64,000 nucleotides of DNA from Mucor racemosus (Eukaryota > Mucoromycota > Mucoromycetes > Mucorales > Mucoraceae): NCBI GenBank assembly GCA_027405735.1, contig JAPEHQ010000011.1, positions 496,001-560,000 on the forward strand, written 5' to 3'. The translations under genes and the position numbers were made by a program. The notes beneath the pieces are model-generated. The model was not told where the DNA came from. It saw only the letters and a list, made by a program, of their open reading frames with translations, and did no database searches. Shown in pieces: positions 1 to 11,390 of this stretch. The first letter of the stretch is position 1. Each line of letters begins with the position of its first letter.

Positions 1-1935
1 CGAAAACACGACCTTGCAAATTTTCAACGTGTATGCAAGAGCTGGAGTAAAGCAGCACAAAAGTTGCTCTACACTGAAATTGTCTTGGATGAGTTGAAGG
101 ACGGGTTATTTCTCAACACCATTGATTATATGGTCCCTTCGCTTGGAGTCCTCGTAAAAAAAGTAAAAATCACGGATGAATTTGGTCAAACAAATCATAT
201 GGAAGACGTATTCCCTCCTTTCGATAGACACTGTCCAAATCTTGAAGAAATCTTTGCAGAAGCGGACTCGGATAAAGCAGAATTATACAGCTTCCTGTTG
301 CTGTCTGCTAGGATAAACAACTTGAAAAGGATTGATGAGAAGTTAGAATTGAAAAAAGCACTTCCAACGTATCCTTTTGTAGCCTTTAAATATAGAAACA
401 CATTGACGGAACTCTATGTGGATTTTGATTATCACATTGGCGATTACAACTCTAAAAAAGCCTTGATTGACCAGCTTCAGCATTTCAGATCCTTAAAGCA
501 TGTAATCATCACCCTGTTTCATCGCGCCCATACAATCGAAGAAACTTTGGACAATTGCCCCAAAACAGTAGACACACTTACTATTCAACATACTCAAGAA
601 GATGGTAACTGGATTGAACCAGATTACAATAAAGTTATCCCAATCAGCAACATAAAGAAATTGATAATTTCTCATAGAGCTAGGTTTGGTCCCTCCCATC
701 TTAAATACATTAAATCTAAGCTGAATGCATTGGAATATTTTGAAGTTGCCCCAACTGCTTTGGCACGAGACTTGGATGTCCAATTCTTGGATCTGTGTGC
801 TTCAATTGAAAGCTACGATGTCTCCATTGCTTTTAAAGGTGCTTTAGAAAACAATGATGGATTAAGTAACAGGGTTGAGAGTTTAATCAAGCAATCAAAG
901 AAAGATGAGGAATTTTGTACCGAAAAGAAATTTGAAGTTGATTTAGATTACTTACCTCCTGATGATATAGTCGAACTAAATCAGTATTATGCTCTACTCA
1001 ACTGGAACTTGAATTTAATTAGGAAAAAGAGATCAAAAATAATTTCGTTACGCTATATCAAAGAAGGAAAGGAGGACCCTTTGGATGAGTTGTTACATCC
1101 AAATAATATTGTTAATTATTTACAACTATATTCGCCTAATGTTATAACCATTTATAATGTTGAGTCTATAGACGTACGTCGCGAATTTATAGTCGAGCAA
1201 CAATTCCAACAAGATTTCGAAACTTTAGCGTCTGTTAGAAGATACTTCGCATGGCTGTGCAAGGATAGAAGTTGGCTAATCCTCGATGGCGCAATTTCCA
1301 CCCTCTGTAATCAAAAGAATAAAAACTCGCATTTGATTATAGAAAATATGATTATTTGCGATGAAGCCTCCTCCTTGCTTCAACCCGAAATAGATCACAA
1401 AAACTATATTTCAGAATTAGAAATATCGTATTCAATAATTTATTATAAAGTACTTCCAATGTTATCACGCAAGCTCCCAATCGTACAAACATTGGTCTTT
1501 TTTTCCAGCTGGATTCTTATGGATGATGACAAACATTCTTTAAAAATATTCTTGCCTTCAACCTACTTGCAAAGACTAGGCATAGCAATTTCACCCTTCC
1601 TCCCTACTGGCAATGAAGAAAGCCAGCCTCGTAGAAGTATCGTGGATAACGATATTTTGTTACAGGCAACATCCAATGTCGGAAAGTATATCTTGAAAAT
1701 AGAAACATCCAAAGAAACATTCACAAGCTACAGACAAGGCCACAAGAATATAAGAAACGTAGGAGAAAAAGAAGCTTTGGATATTCAGGAGGGGACTAAA
1801 GATAACTTTCTTATTTGGATTAAATGTAAGCATCTGTCAGAATTTGCTATTGTTGGATTAGAAGAGGATTGTCTATGGACACAAAAATTTGAACAGGTTT
1901 CAACCATGAGAGTCGCAGCAGATAATAGCAAATAA
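1..1935 (+). CDS. F-box / leucine-rich-repeat-like protein, 5' end outside the window
   Basis: The frame is open from base 1 to the TAA at 1933-1935. By comparison with the complete paralogue at 3453-5462 about 30 N-terminal residues, including the first F-box helix, lie upstream of the window. The visible start contains the end of the F-box (ANFQRVCKSWSKAAQ), followed by a long leucine-rich, repeat-like body of about 600 residues with no catalytic motif. Fungal F-box proteins of this type normally serve as substrate receptors of SCF ubiquitin ligases, binding Skp1 through the F-box and the target through the C-terminal body; that role is inferred. It is the first unit of a tandem array and stays very close to its paralogue over roughly residues 60-200, with more divergence further on. 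The in-frame TTG at 64 is internal and not a start. No introns are needed. Confidence 0.8.
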   Translation, partial: RKHDLANFQRVCKSWSKAAQKLLYTEIVLDELKDGLFLNTIDYMVPSLGVLVKKVKITDEFGQTNHMEDVFPPFDRHCPNLEEIFAEADSDKAELYSFLLLSARINNLKRIDEKLELKKALPTYPFVAFKYRNTLTELYVDFDYHIGDYNSKKALIDQLQHFRSLKHVIITLFHRAHTIEETLDNCPKTVDTLTIQHTQEDGNWIEPDYNKVIPISNIKKLIISHRARFGPSHLKYIKSKLNALEYFEVAPTALARDLDVQFLDLCASIESYDVSIAFKGALENNDGLSNRVESLIKQSKKDEEFCTEKKFEVDLDYLPPDDIVELNQYYALLNWNLNLIRKKRSKIISLRYIKEGKEDPLDELLHPNNIVNYLQLYSPNVITIYNVESIDVRREFIVEQQFQQDFETLASVRRYFAWLCKDRSWLILDGAISTLCNQKNKNSHLIIENMIICDEASSLLQPEIDHKNYISELEISYSIIYYKVLPMLSRKLPIVQTLVFFSSWILMDDDKHSLKIFLPSTYLQRLGIAISPFLPTGNEESQPRRSIVDNDILLQATSNVGKYILKIETSKETFTSYRQGHKNIRNVGEKEALDIQEGTKDNFLIWIKCKHLSEFAIVGLEEDCLWTQKFEQVSTMRVAADNSK

Positions 1936-2039
1936 GGCTGATTTTGTATCTGTATATGTGTAATCAATAATATTTAAAAAAACAATATAAATAAACAAGT
2001 ATGTAACTCATACTTAACCTGTGGAATCTATCACTTTAT

Positions 2040-2345
2040 TTTTAAAATCATATGGTCATATTTTATTGTCAAATTTAAATAAAAAAAAAGGATAACACAC
2101 ATCCAAATAAAGGGGATGAAGAAGAAAGACCAAAAAGAAGAAGGAAGAGGGGGACGACAATAGAATGAAAGAAGAGGAGAACAAGCATATACAAAAAAGC
2201 GATACGATTATTCAGTAGCTTGTCCTTGCATTGTCATTAAATATTATTCGGTACAGTACAATGAAAAGCTTATAATTAAGTAAGACCGGCCAGCGGCAGC
2301 ACGAGCTGTACACCGCGTAGCGGTGCTGACCAGCTCGTTATATTT
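2040..2345. other. Insertion present only in F-box unit 1
   Basis: Aligning the sequence after the stop codons of the two F-box genes (1936 onward against 5463 onward) by eye, this stretch of about 300 bp has no counterpart in the second unit, and similarity resumes near 2375. It holds a purine-rich tract (about 2115-2185) and the GC-rich hairpin at 2297-2338. No ORF is supported. It may be a small inserted element; its exact borders are uncertain. Confidence 0.4.
2297..2338. repeat. GC-rich nested hairpin
   Basis: ACGAGCTG (2301-2308) pairs perfectly with CAGCTCGT (2331-2338), and inside it CACCGC (2311-2316) pairs with GCGGTG (2320-2325) around a GTA loop. A competing stem, CAGCAC (2297-2302) with GTGCTG (2323-2328), is also possible. 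The island is GC-rich in otherwise very A+T-rich DNA. The form recalls the mobile GC clusters and double-hairpin elements known from fungal mitochondrial DNA; that link is inference. Confidence 0.6.
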
Positions 2346-2561
2346 GTCGACACATAATAAGTTCTAGAAATAACCAAAGATTTTTTGATTAGTGGTCTAT
2401 TTTGAGCCATATTAAGCGGTATTTTCATACCTTTTGATGCAAAAAAAAATGAATATAGCTTACAATATACAAGCAATATACTGATATTAGTTTATTGCAT
2501 TATTGTCGTTGTATATGTTGCATTAGAACCTTTTAAAGATGCAATGTCATAATGAAAAATG

Positions 2562-3050
2562 AAGTGGCGGGTGTTAAAATCATTCATTTTGAAATAGATT
2601 TTGTTTTGTCTAATTTTGACGAAAAAAACTTCTTTTACATAATGCGAGACATTCTATTAGATGAACATCCATTTCAACTCTAATCTTTTATATGCATACC
2701 GAAGCGCTTATTTTAATGATGCCACTCAAATAAATATCAAACAATTTCGCATGGAGCTAGAAACCGAAAACTGAAAACACGTTTTTTGGAGAAAAGTCAG
2801 GATTTTGCATACTCAATGTATAATTTGATGCTTTGATATGATAAAACATCTTTTTACGGTCATTTTGAGCTTATAAATACCATAGTGAAAAAACTCATTT
2901 TCAAGGTCAAAAATTGAATTTAATGAAATCATGGATCCTGGTCCTTACAACCATAGGCAAAAATCGAAGAAAAAATCGATATTTACTTTTGATCGAGAAA
3001 AATGCCAAAAGTGTCGTATATCCTATTTCTGAGTCGAAGAAGACGATTGC
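2562..3050. repeat. Conserved non-coding block of the F-box array, copy 1
   Basis: This block downstream of F-box gene 1 is nearly identical to 5754-6242 downstream of F-box gene 2; I count about ten substitutions by eye and see no indel. No long ORF is shared by the two copies. Similarity falls off quickly beyond 3050. Together with the paralogous genes it defines the repeating unit of the array. Confidence 0.85.
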
Positions 3051-3452
3051 ACAAGTTTTCAGGTCATCAAAATGCCTTATTGTAGAGATATAGTGGGCTG
3101 AAGATTGGGTTTTACGTTGATTTCGCATTTTTGAAGGCATATTACTATACGATGAAGTTAGAATTTTCATTTTGTGATTTGCAGTTATGTATAATAACCA
3201 AAGCATATTGAAAAACCAACATGAGTTTGATGAAGAAGTATGCTATAACCCTCTCTCATTCAAAAAAAGACCAATTTGGTTTCCATTTGATTTGTTTAAT
3301 ACAGTAAAACATGAGATATCCAATATGTCAAAACTCTTTTAGGCTGGTTGTCATTGTTCCACAGGATGGTTAGAACTTGAGAACCCAGTCCTTGTCCCTT
3401 CAAGAACTAGGCAACCAATGTTTGTGACATTTTTTATCTATCAAAAATTACA
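3051..3452. other. Upstream region of the second F-box gene
   Basis: Non-coding. A short motif near 3270-3285 (CCAATTTGGTTTCC) has a counterpart at about 6478-6492 upstream of the decayed third copy, so the promoter side is also part of the duplicated unit. No clear TATA box is seen. Confidence 0.4.
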
Positions 3453-5462
3453 ATGTCATTTATTACTACTTGGGATGAACTACCGTATGAAATCGTCTTT
3501 TGCATTCTCCAAAATGTTGCTGAAAGCCTTGAAGAGCCTTATCGAAAACATAACCTCGCAAACCTTCAACTTGTATGCAAAAGCTGGAGTAAAGCGGCAC
3601 AAAATTTGCTCTATACTGAAATTATCTTGGATGAATCCACGGACAAGTTATTTCTTAAAACCATTGATCAGATTTCCCCTTCGCTTGGAGTTCTCGTAAA
3701 AAAAGTAAAAATGACAATTGAATTTGGTGAAACAAATCGCATGGAAGACGTATTTCGTCCTTTCGATAAACACTGTCCAAATCTTGAAGAAATCTTTGCA
3801 GAAGCGGACTCGGAGAAAGCAGAATTATACAGCTTCCTATTATTGTCTGCTAGGATAAACAACTTGCAAAGAATTGATGAGAAGTTAGAATTGAAAAAAG
3901 CACTTCCAACATATCCTTTTGTAGCCTTTAAATATAGAAACACATTGACGGAACTCTATGTGGATTTTGATTATCACATTGGCGATTACGACTCTAAAAA
4001 AGCCTTGATTGACCAGCTTCAGCATTTCAGATCCTTAAAACATGTAATCATCACCCTGTTTATTTTCTCTGATACAGTCGAAAAAATCTTGGATAACTGC
4101 CCCAAAACAGTGGACACACTCACTTTTCGACTTACTCAAGAAGATGGTAATTGGATTGAACCAGACTACAATAAAGTTATCCCAATCAGTAACATAAAGA
4201 ATCTGAGAATATCTGATAACGCTAGGTTTGGTCCCTCCCATCTTAAATACATTAAATTTAAGCTGAATGCATTGGAATCTTTTGAAGCTGTCCCAACTGC
4301 TTTGGCTCAAGACTTGGATGTTCAATTCTTGGATCTTTGTGCATCAATTCAAAATTATAGTGTTGGTATTGCCATGGAACAGAATGATGAAACACGCAAC
4401 AGAATTGAGAGTTTAATCAAGCGCTCAAAGAAAGATGGTGAATTTTGTGAGAGCAAAGTGTTTGAACTAAACTTTGATTACGTCGCTGATCTCGAAGATG
4501 GCCAAGAGCGCCCCTATGACTTTTTAGACTGGAATCTATATCTAGCCAGAACTAAAAAAGTAAAAGTGATTAGGTTATATTATATCAAAGACGGATCCGA
4601 GGATCCCTTGGTTGGCACCATCTCTCCAAATGTGATAGTCGATTGGTTACAACTATATTCACCCGATACTTTAATCATGAGTAATATTGAGCCTATGAAC
4701 AACCATTACATTTATTTCATTGTAAATCGACTGCAACCAGATTTTGATACTATAGCTTCCATTAGAAGATATTTTGCGTGGATTTCCAAGGACAGAAGCT
4801 GGAAAGTTTTCGATGGCGCCATTTCCATCCTCCAAAATCAAAAAGAAAAACGCAGAATTCTATCATTTTCTGAAATGATATTCTGTGATGTACCCTCCCC
4901 CCTCCTTCAACTTGAAAATCAAATCTGCAACGAATTTTCTTGTCTACAAATAGCACGATCAATGATTTATCATAAAATACTTCATATCTTATCACGCAAG
5001 CTGTCAGTTATAGACACCTTGGTTTTCGATTCAAGCTGGATCCTTATGGATGACGACAAATACACTTTGAAAATATTCTTGCCCTACACCCGATTACGTA
5101 GGTTAGGTATACGGACTGCCCCTTTCCAGCCTACTGATACTGAAGATGAGTACGAAAGAACTATATTGGACAACGATATTTTACTGCAGGCAACATCTAA
5201 CGTAGGAAAGTATATTTTGAAAATAGAAACAAACAACGATACATTTGCAAGTTATAGACAGAGCCACAAAAATATAAGAAACCTAAGCGAAAAGGAAGCT
5301 TTGAACATTAAGGAGGGAACCGATGATAGTTTTCTCATTTGGATTAGATGTATAAACCTGGAGAAATTTGCTATTGATACATTAGAAGAGGATGGTCGGG
5401 TTTGGGAACCAAGGTATGAAAATGTTTCCACTTTGAGACTCGCTACAGATAGTAGCAAATAA
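3453..5462 (+). CDS. F-box / leucine-rich-repeat-like protein (complete paralogue)
   Basis: Single-exon gene of 669 codons. The N-terminus has a typical F-box: a WDELPYEIVFCILQ-type first helix (about residues 6-20), then ANLQLVCKSWSKAA (about 35-48). The remainder is a long leucine- and isoleucine-rich body with regularly spaced hydrophobic segments, consistent with degenerate LRR folding, ending in the conserved SFLIWIRC block seen in all three copies of the array. The start at 3453 was chosen because the F-box begins right after it. The likely role is substrate recognition in an SCF ubiquitin ligase (family knowledge); the target is unknown. The gene is intact, whereas the next unit downstream is badly decayed. 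No intron or signal peptide is visible. Confidence 0.85.
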   Translation: MSFITTWDELPYEIVFCILQNVAESLEEPYRKHNLANLQLVCKSWSKAAQNLLYTEIILDESTDKLFLKTIDQISPSLGVLVKKVKMTIEFGETNRMEDVFRPFDKHCPNLEEIFAEADSEKAELYSFLLLSARINNLQRIDEKLELKKALPTYPFVAFKYRNTLTELYVDFDYHIGDYDSKKALIDQLQHFRSLKHVIITLFIFSDTVEKILDNCPKTVDTLTFRLTQEDGNWIEPDYNKVIPISNIKNLRISDNARFGPSHLKYIKFKLNALESFEAVPTALAQDLDVQFLDLCASIQNYSVGIAMEQNDETRNRIESLIKRSKKDGEFCESKVFELNFDYVADLEDGQERPYDFLDWNLYLARTKKVKVIRLYYIKDGSEDPLVGTISPNVIVDWLQLYSPDTLIMSNIEPMNNHYIYFIVNRLQPDFDTIASIRRYFAWISKDRSWKVFDGAISILQNQKEKRRILSFSEMIFCDVPSPLLQLENQICNEFSCLQIARSMIYHKILHILSRKLSVIDTLVFDSSWILMDDDKYTLKIFLPYTRLRRLGIRTAPFQPTDTEDEYERTILDNDILLQATSNVGKYILKIETNNDTFASYRQSHKNIRNLSEKEALNIKEGTDDSFLIWIRCINLEKFAIDTLEEDGRVWEPRYENVSTLRLATDSSK

Positions 5463-5753
5463 GGCCCTTTTTTTATCTGTTGGTATATGAATGTGAATCA
5501 AAATAAACAACCATGTAACGCATATTTAATTTGGTGGAATGAATACCATAACCCCCTTCCCCCGAGATTTATCGACTAGCATTCTATCTTGAACCATATT
5601 CACCGCTATTCTTATAATTTTAAAAAAGCAGAAACTCCCAAGTAATCTAATCTAATGATAAAATAATTCAATTATAATTGACTATACTATTATCCATGTA
5701 AATATTGCATTAAAACTCTTTAAAGATGAGATATCATATCATGATAAAAATCT

Positions 5754-6242
5754 AAGTGGCGGGTGTTAAAATCATTCATTTTGAAATAGATTTTGTTTTG
5801 TCTAATTTTGACGAAAAAAACTTCTTTTACATAATGCGAGACATTCTATTAGATGAACATCCATTTCAACTCTAATCTTTTATATGCATACCGAAGCGCT
5901 TATTTTAATGATGCCACTCAAATAAATATCAAACAACTTTGCATGGAGCTAGAAACCGAAAACTAAAAACACGTTTTTTGGAGAAAAGTCAGGATTTTGC
6001 ATACTCAATGTACGATTTGATGCTTTGATATGATAAAACATCTTTTTATGGTCATTTTGAGCTTATAAACACCATAGTGAAAAAACTCATTTTCAAGGTC
6101 AAAAATTGAATTTAATGAAATCATGGATCCTGGCCCTTACAACCATAGGCAAAAATCGAAGAAAAAATCGATATTTACTTTTGATCGAGAAAAATGCCAA
6201 AAGTGTCGTATATCCTATTTTTGGGTCGAAGAAGACGATTAC
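5754..6242. repeat. Conserved non-coding block of the F-box array, copy 2
   Basis: Near-identical partner of 2562-3050. It lies about 290 bp after the stop of F-box gene 2 and runs into a divergent region that leads to the decayed third F-box copy. Confidence 0.85.
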
Positions 6243-6589
6243 ACCGATTTTCACGGCGAAAAAATGTTCAGTTGAGGAGATATAATGAGTTGAAGATTAG
6301 GTTTTACGGTGATTTACAGTAATTATGTGTTTTAAAGGCATATTTACCCACAGAATGATGAAACATTTCAGATTTTTTGATTTGTAGTTGTGTATAATGA
6401 CTAAAGCATGTTGAAAAACAATTAGATTGTTTGGTGTGATTGTATATTATACTGTAATACTCGCCAACCGAAATGACCAGTTTGGTTTCCCAGTTAGTTT
6501 TTGTCAAGCATGAAAGTTTGTACCTGTTGGACACCGAAATAAATAATCCCTTACGTTTTTTTTAAAAAAAAGTATCATGCCTTACTTTT

Positions 6590-7166
6590 AACCAGATAAC
6601 ATTTCATATGAGGTTGCCATGTGTATTTTTGATTATGCCATTAAAAATCTTTGCCACAAACAAACAACAGAGAATCTGCTAAACTTTCAGTTGGTATGTA
6701 GAAGCTGGAATAACCCAGTACAAAAACTCTTATATCTGATTTATCAATTTCATTCTAGATCAAAATTTATTGCCACTCATGTCGCTCAGGATCCCGAAAT
6801 TGAACAAGTTGATATTTAATGCTTGTTTGTTGGATCATTTGACGATTCTTATCGGCTCAATTACAAAATTTAAGCTTAGGAGTTTCTCCTCTTGGCCCAG
6901 ATTCAGCTCTTGTTAATGGTATTTTGACAAAGCAAACGGCTGATATTGGACGCTACACCCTTATAAATGAAACTGCTACTAAAAAATACGTTAGTTACAG
7001 AGAAAGAAACAAGAAACTAACAGAAATCAGTTACGACTCTGAACTCACTCATGGAACAAAAGGTATGTTTCTCATTTGGATTAAATGCATAGATTTGAAA
7101 GAATTTACCCTCTGTAATAATCCCCGGATAGTCGATGATTGGAAACCAATATTTGAGCCACTTTAA
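6590..7166 (+). pseudogene. Decayed third F-box copy with internal deletion
   Basis: Two separated pieces of the same family are recognisable. 6590-6819 encodes an F-box segment (NISYEVAMCIF, then NFQLVCRSWNNPVQKLLY) and runs into a stop. About 6890-7166 encodes the family C-terminus in another frame (IGRYTLINET, SYRERNKK, MFLIWIKC). Roughly 500 codons of the body are missing between them. There is no way to splice these into a full-length protein with the visible signals, so I call it a pseudogene. A short F-box-only peptide of 66 codons could still be made from 6619. Confidence 0.75.
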
Positions 7167-8358
7167 AGTAACATTTATATTTTGTGAGTTATTATTCTCT
7201 TTATTGAAATGTTTGTTTTATATAAAAAAATGCAAACTGGAAATTGAAGCACAATATCAAGTATTGCGCCATCATTTTTAGTTGTGAAATGTGTCGAATT
7301 TCGTGTGAAAACGCTTTTTAATCATTGTTCCTCATCTGAATCTTGATGAACAGATGTCAAACTTTACAACAAATTGATTTCTTGTGTTATTGAATACAAG
7401 GTTCATAATTTTAGTTGTATATACAAAAACAAGAAAATTCTAGTCAAATCTCTTTTATAAATGAGGAAATGCCACGGGATACATGAACCAAGAATGAGGT
7501 ACATTAGACAACTATTTTGATATATTTCAAAAAAGTGAATGACCCCCCACATTGCCACCGGGGAAACCAACAACAACAACAACAACAAAAACTTAATTAT
7601 TATGCATGATTTCAATCAAAAAAGCTGTAAGGTTTTGATCAGTCATCATGAAAATCAAAACTTGGTTTTCCCTTTTACATATTACAAGTGCTACCATGCT
7701 TGTCGTACAAGTCTATCAAACTTATTAAAAGAATAAATAGGTATTTTGAATATATTTTTTATGTGCAGAAAGGTGTGTTTATTATAAAAAACATAAAATG
7801 ATAAGGACTATATGAAAAAGGAGATGATAGGTATAATATAAGCTTTTTTTCGTCTCCTTGATTTATCGCCTCCCGGGATTCACATCAATTATATCTTATT
7901 TGTTTGGATCTAATCCAACAACAACAAAAAGATGAATCTAGAATATAAACAAATACAACAACTTTGAACGCCCTTTCTCCTGGGTTTACCAAACAAGGAA
8001 AATGTAGCCAAGTGCTTTGACAAAACATTCAACAAAGAAACAAGGAAGGTTGAATCTAATTGAACTTGGCTTATTTATTTATGCTTGTTTTTACAGTGAA
8101 ATCTATGAAATTCAACTGCTTTGAAATGATAAAAAGGGAGACCATAAGTAAGGAGACAACAACAGCACACAAAAAAAAAGGGGGGGGGCTCAGGTACAAC
8201 ATCCTGGGATGGAATATATCACAACAAGATAATTGACATACCCAAAAAAAAATATAGTTGGCACTAGTAATAAATAGTTATTCGCAATCCCCTTTTTTTC
8301 GTTTATTCTTTTCTTCTTTACTTTTCTTTTTTGTAAACATTCATAACAAATATATAAA
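7167..8358. other. Intergenic region upstream of the WC-2-like gene
   Basis: No coding region supported. It contains a short (CAA)n microsatellite at about 7568-7588, a run of nine Gs at about 8180-8188, and pyrimidine-rich stretches just before the ATG at 8359. ORFs here are short and uninformative. Confidence 0.5.
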
Positions 8359-9587
8359 ATGGAATCTGGGCAATCTGTTATGCAAATCAACAAGTTTGCT
8401 TCTCAAGCTTTAACTACAAGAAACGCTAATGCCATGTCAAATGGTCCAGCTGAATTCACTCGTAGAAAAAACTGGTCTCAAAACGTTTTAGAGGAACTTC
8501 GAGATGTCATTCATGTTTTATCCTCTGATCTCAACGTTTTATACTGTTCTCCTGCTTCACGTGAATTCCTTGGTTATCAACCAGCTGAATTGATGGGTCA
8601 TAGTTTCTCTGAATACATTCATGTTGATGATGTTGATATTTTCACTCGTGAATTCCGAACAGCTCAAACCAATGGCTCTATTATGCGTGTTTCTTATCGT
8701 TTCTTGAGAAAAGATGGAAAGTATACTACCTTGGAAACTCGAGGTCACTTTTTCAAGCAAGGTTTCTTTGGCTCTGCTCGTAGTGTGCCTGCTGAAATGA
8801 CTCGCATGATGGATACCTTTTTGGATTACAAGATGGAGAATGAAATTTTGAAGCGTAAGGTTGCTATTGCCAAGGCAAAGGCTAGTCAAGGAAGAGCTGC
8901 TCCTAAGCAACCTACTCATCAAGAACCTTCTCCTCAAGAAACTTTGACAAATACTCCTGGTAGTAGTGCTCGTGATGATTCAGTTCATCATGTTTCATTT
9001 GGTGAAAATGAATTTGATGACGATGAATATGAAGATGATTTCGAGGAACTCTTTGCTCCTTCTGAAAATGTTTATACTCAAGGTGTACTCAATACTTATG
9101 GTGTATCGGAATCCGTTTCTCTCTTTACTGGTCTTCACTTTGATATGGGTGAGCGTTCTCGCGGTATTTCTATGGGTCTTGAAGGTGAATTGTTCAATAC
9201 TTTGGTCGCTCCAACCATTGGTGAAGAAGGTGGCGCTTCAAATGAAACTGCTGATAAATTGAAACCAGGCAAAAAGGTAAGAAAGATAATACCGTTAGAA
9301 AATGCCATAATACACATGTTAATTCTTTATTTCATCATTTAGAGACGTAGTAATGAAGACGACACTGAGCGTATTTGTACTGATTGTGGTAGAACTGATG
9401 CTCCTGAATGGAGAAGAGGTCCCAGAGGCCCCAAAACGTAAGTTTATTTTATACTGTTGTATCTTATGTCTATCAAATGTTAATGTATCTTTTTTAAATA
9501 TAAAGTTTATGCAATGCGTGTGGCTTAAGATGGGCAAAGACAAATAAATCTCAAGGAGGAGATGGTCAAGATATGCAAGATTCTTAA
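8359..9587 (+). CDS. WC-2-like PAS/GATA zinc-finger transcription factor
   Basis: Exons 8359-9276, 9343-9437 and 9506-9587 give 364 residues. A PAS domain spans about residues 44-155 ([16 protein letters not shown] ... [14 protein letters not shown]), followed by a short basic helix ([15 protein letters not shown]), an acidic stretch near residues 215-230, and a C-terminal GATA finger, C318-x2-C321-x18-C340-x2-C343, which is the WC-2-type spacing. It lacks the LOV flavin-binding GRNCRFLQ motif, so it fits WC-2 rather than WC-1. WC-2 proteins pair with the WC-1 photoreceptor to drive blue-light-induced transcription in the nucleus (family knowledge); early-diverging fungi often have several WC-2 paralogues and I cannot say which this is. 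The zinc finger is split by the second intron, and all of it lies after intron 1. Confidence 0.9.
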
Positions 9588-11390
9588 AATAAAAATTTCC
9601 ATAATCCTACCTCACATTCACTCAATCACAAAACCACAAAACATGTTCCATTCTCTATTTCAAATTGAACAAAATTTTGCTTGCAAACACATTTTAAATA
9701 TATACCAAATTTGTTTCTAAAAGAAAAAATAAAGTCATCATTGCAATAATGTTCAGTATTTGCCCAATTTCAATAATTATATAATACAAACGTGAAAAAC
9801 GTTTCCCATTTACAGCGTACAATACATATAAAAGATTTGGATTCTACAAATAAATACCTTCGAATGAAATTTAATTCCCTTATTCTTACGTATATAAACT
9901 CTTTTCAGCTGTCAAACGCCCTTGATGTCTAGCAATTATATAATACAAGTAAAGTCTAAATGTCTGGCTGATTATTTTGGTTAATCCGTAGTATTTGATT
10001 TGTTCCGCAGTAATACGACAGCTAACATAAAAAAACTAACGATATTATACCAGAGTTTCATATAAATAATATTTCAGTTATTTAAATTCACAGAACTATG
10101 TGTTTAATCGTCAATTCTACCATTAACACATCAAATTGCTGCATTTTCCTATATTTCTGCCAGACATAAAACTCTCAGCTATGGGCGGCGTTTGGAATTT
10201 TTAAGCTGTAAAAGCCAAAAATGCTCAAAATAAAAACGATTTAATTAGATTTATGCAAGAAATTACATAAGGAAATAGCAAGGTCAATTAAATATTATTT
10301 GTAGCGCTTTTTCATGTACATCTACTGGTGCTACTTTCAAAAAGTTTTTCCAGTCAAAATTTCCTGCAAATTGTTCAAAACCGGAATTTTGGCATGTACT
10401 AACAGGTCAAAAAATCGACGTACGATTTCTTCTGAACATTACTACGCCAAAAACGATTATTTTTTTTATAAAATTACAATATGTATAGTTTACGTTATTA
10501 TGGTTTTCTCTATCATGGTTGCGTTTTATTTCACGAACAAATAAATAAACTTACTAAAACTTCTAACACAATTCGGATGTTTTATTGACTAAAATCTTTA
10601 AACTTTGGTTTATCCTAGCTACATTGCTATTAAATAAAATGTAAAAAATATAAACGCACAAAATTAATTATACTTACAATTAATGTTTGCTTAACAAAGT
10701 TCGCAATTATTCTCAATTTTATGAAAATTCTCAAAATTTTGGAGTGGTTATATCTTTGCAATAAAAAAACATCACAAATATGAGAATAGCATTATCATGA
10801 TTGCAGCAGCAACATATATTAGAATTAATGGTTACCCAAAAAATCATAATGCATTTTTTAAAAAAAGTTGCAAACCCAATTTTTTGAAAAAAAAATCCAT
10901 TTTTAATTCTGGAATGTAGCTTTTTCGGATCCCCATTTTTTCTGGTGGGAGTTTTTTTCGGCTTGTACAATTAAATATATATTTGTGTGACGATTTGTGA
11001 TCTTGAGGTATATTATATTTATTGAATATCTATACCGAAGATATCGTTAATGATCGAACAAATGCAGATTTGATTGATAAAAAAGGTATTTTGAGAAGAT
11101 CGATGAAGGTGTCGGGGAAATTATGCAGCAGATCAAGAATTTACAGCCTGATATAACAAATGTTATGTCAATATTATATTTTAGGTCGCACATCCACGGC
11201 CTCGGTCCATAATCGGTGGTTTACAGTAAATCTGTGTAGTAGTTGTATAGTGAATAATGTGCATAAATTTACATCTTCTGGATGTATATATCGTTATTAA
11301 AAGCATAGTATGTTGGCAAGCTTATTTATATAGATCCTTTTTGATTTATCGAAAGATAAACGCATATAATTATTCAAATAAAAAGTACAG
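9588..11390. other. Gene-poor, repeat-bearing region
   Basis: No convincing gene in 1.8 kb. The part after about 10978 weakly resembles 29290-29400 (shared GATTTGTGATCTTG-like text), suggesting an old dispersed repeat. Short ORFs here are of low complexity and show no recognisable domains. Confidence 0.4.

Noticed and set aside
195..783. Minus-strand ORFs opposite the F-box genes (also at 3668-3943 and 4035-4325)
   Set aside because: They recur at the same place in both paralogues only because they mirror the sense codons; no domain and no leader.
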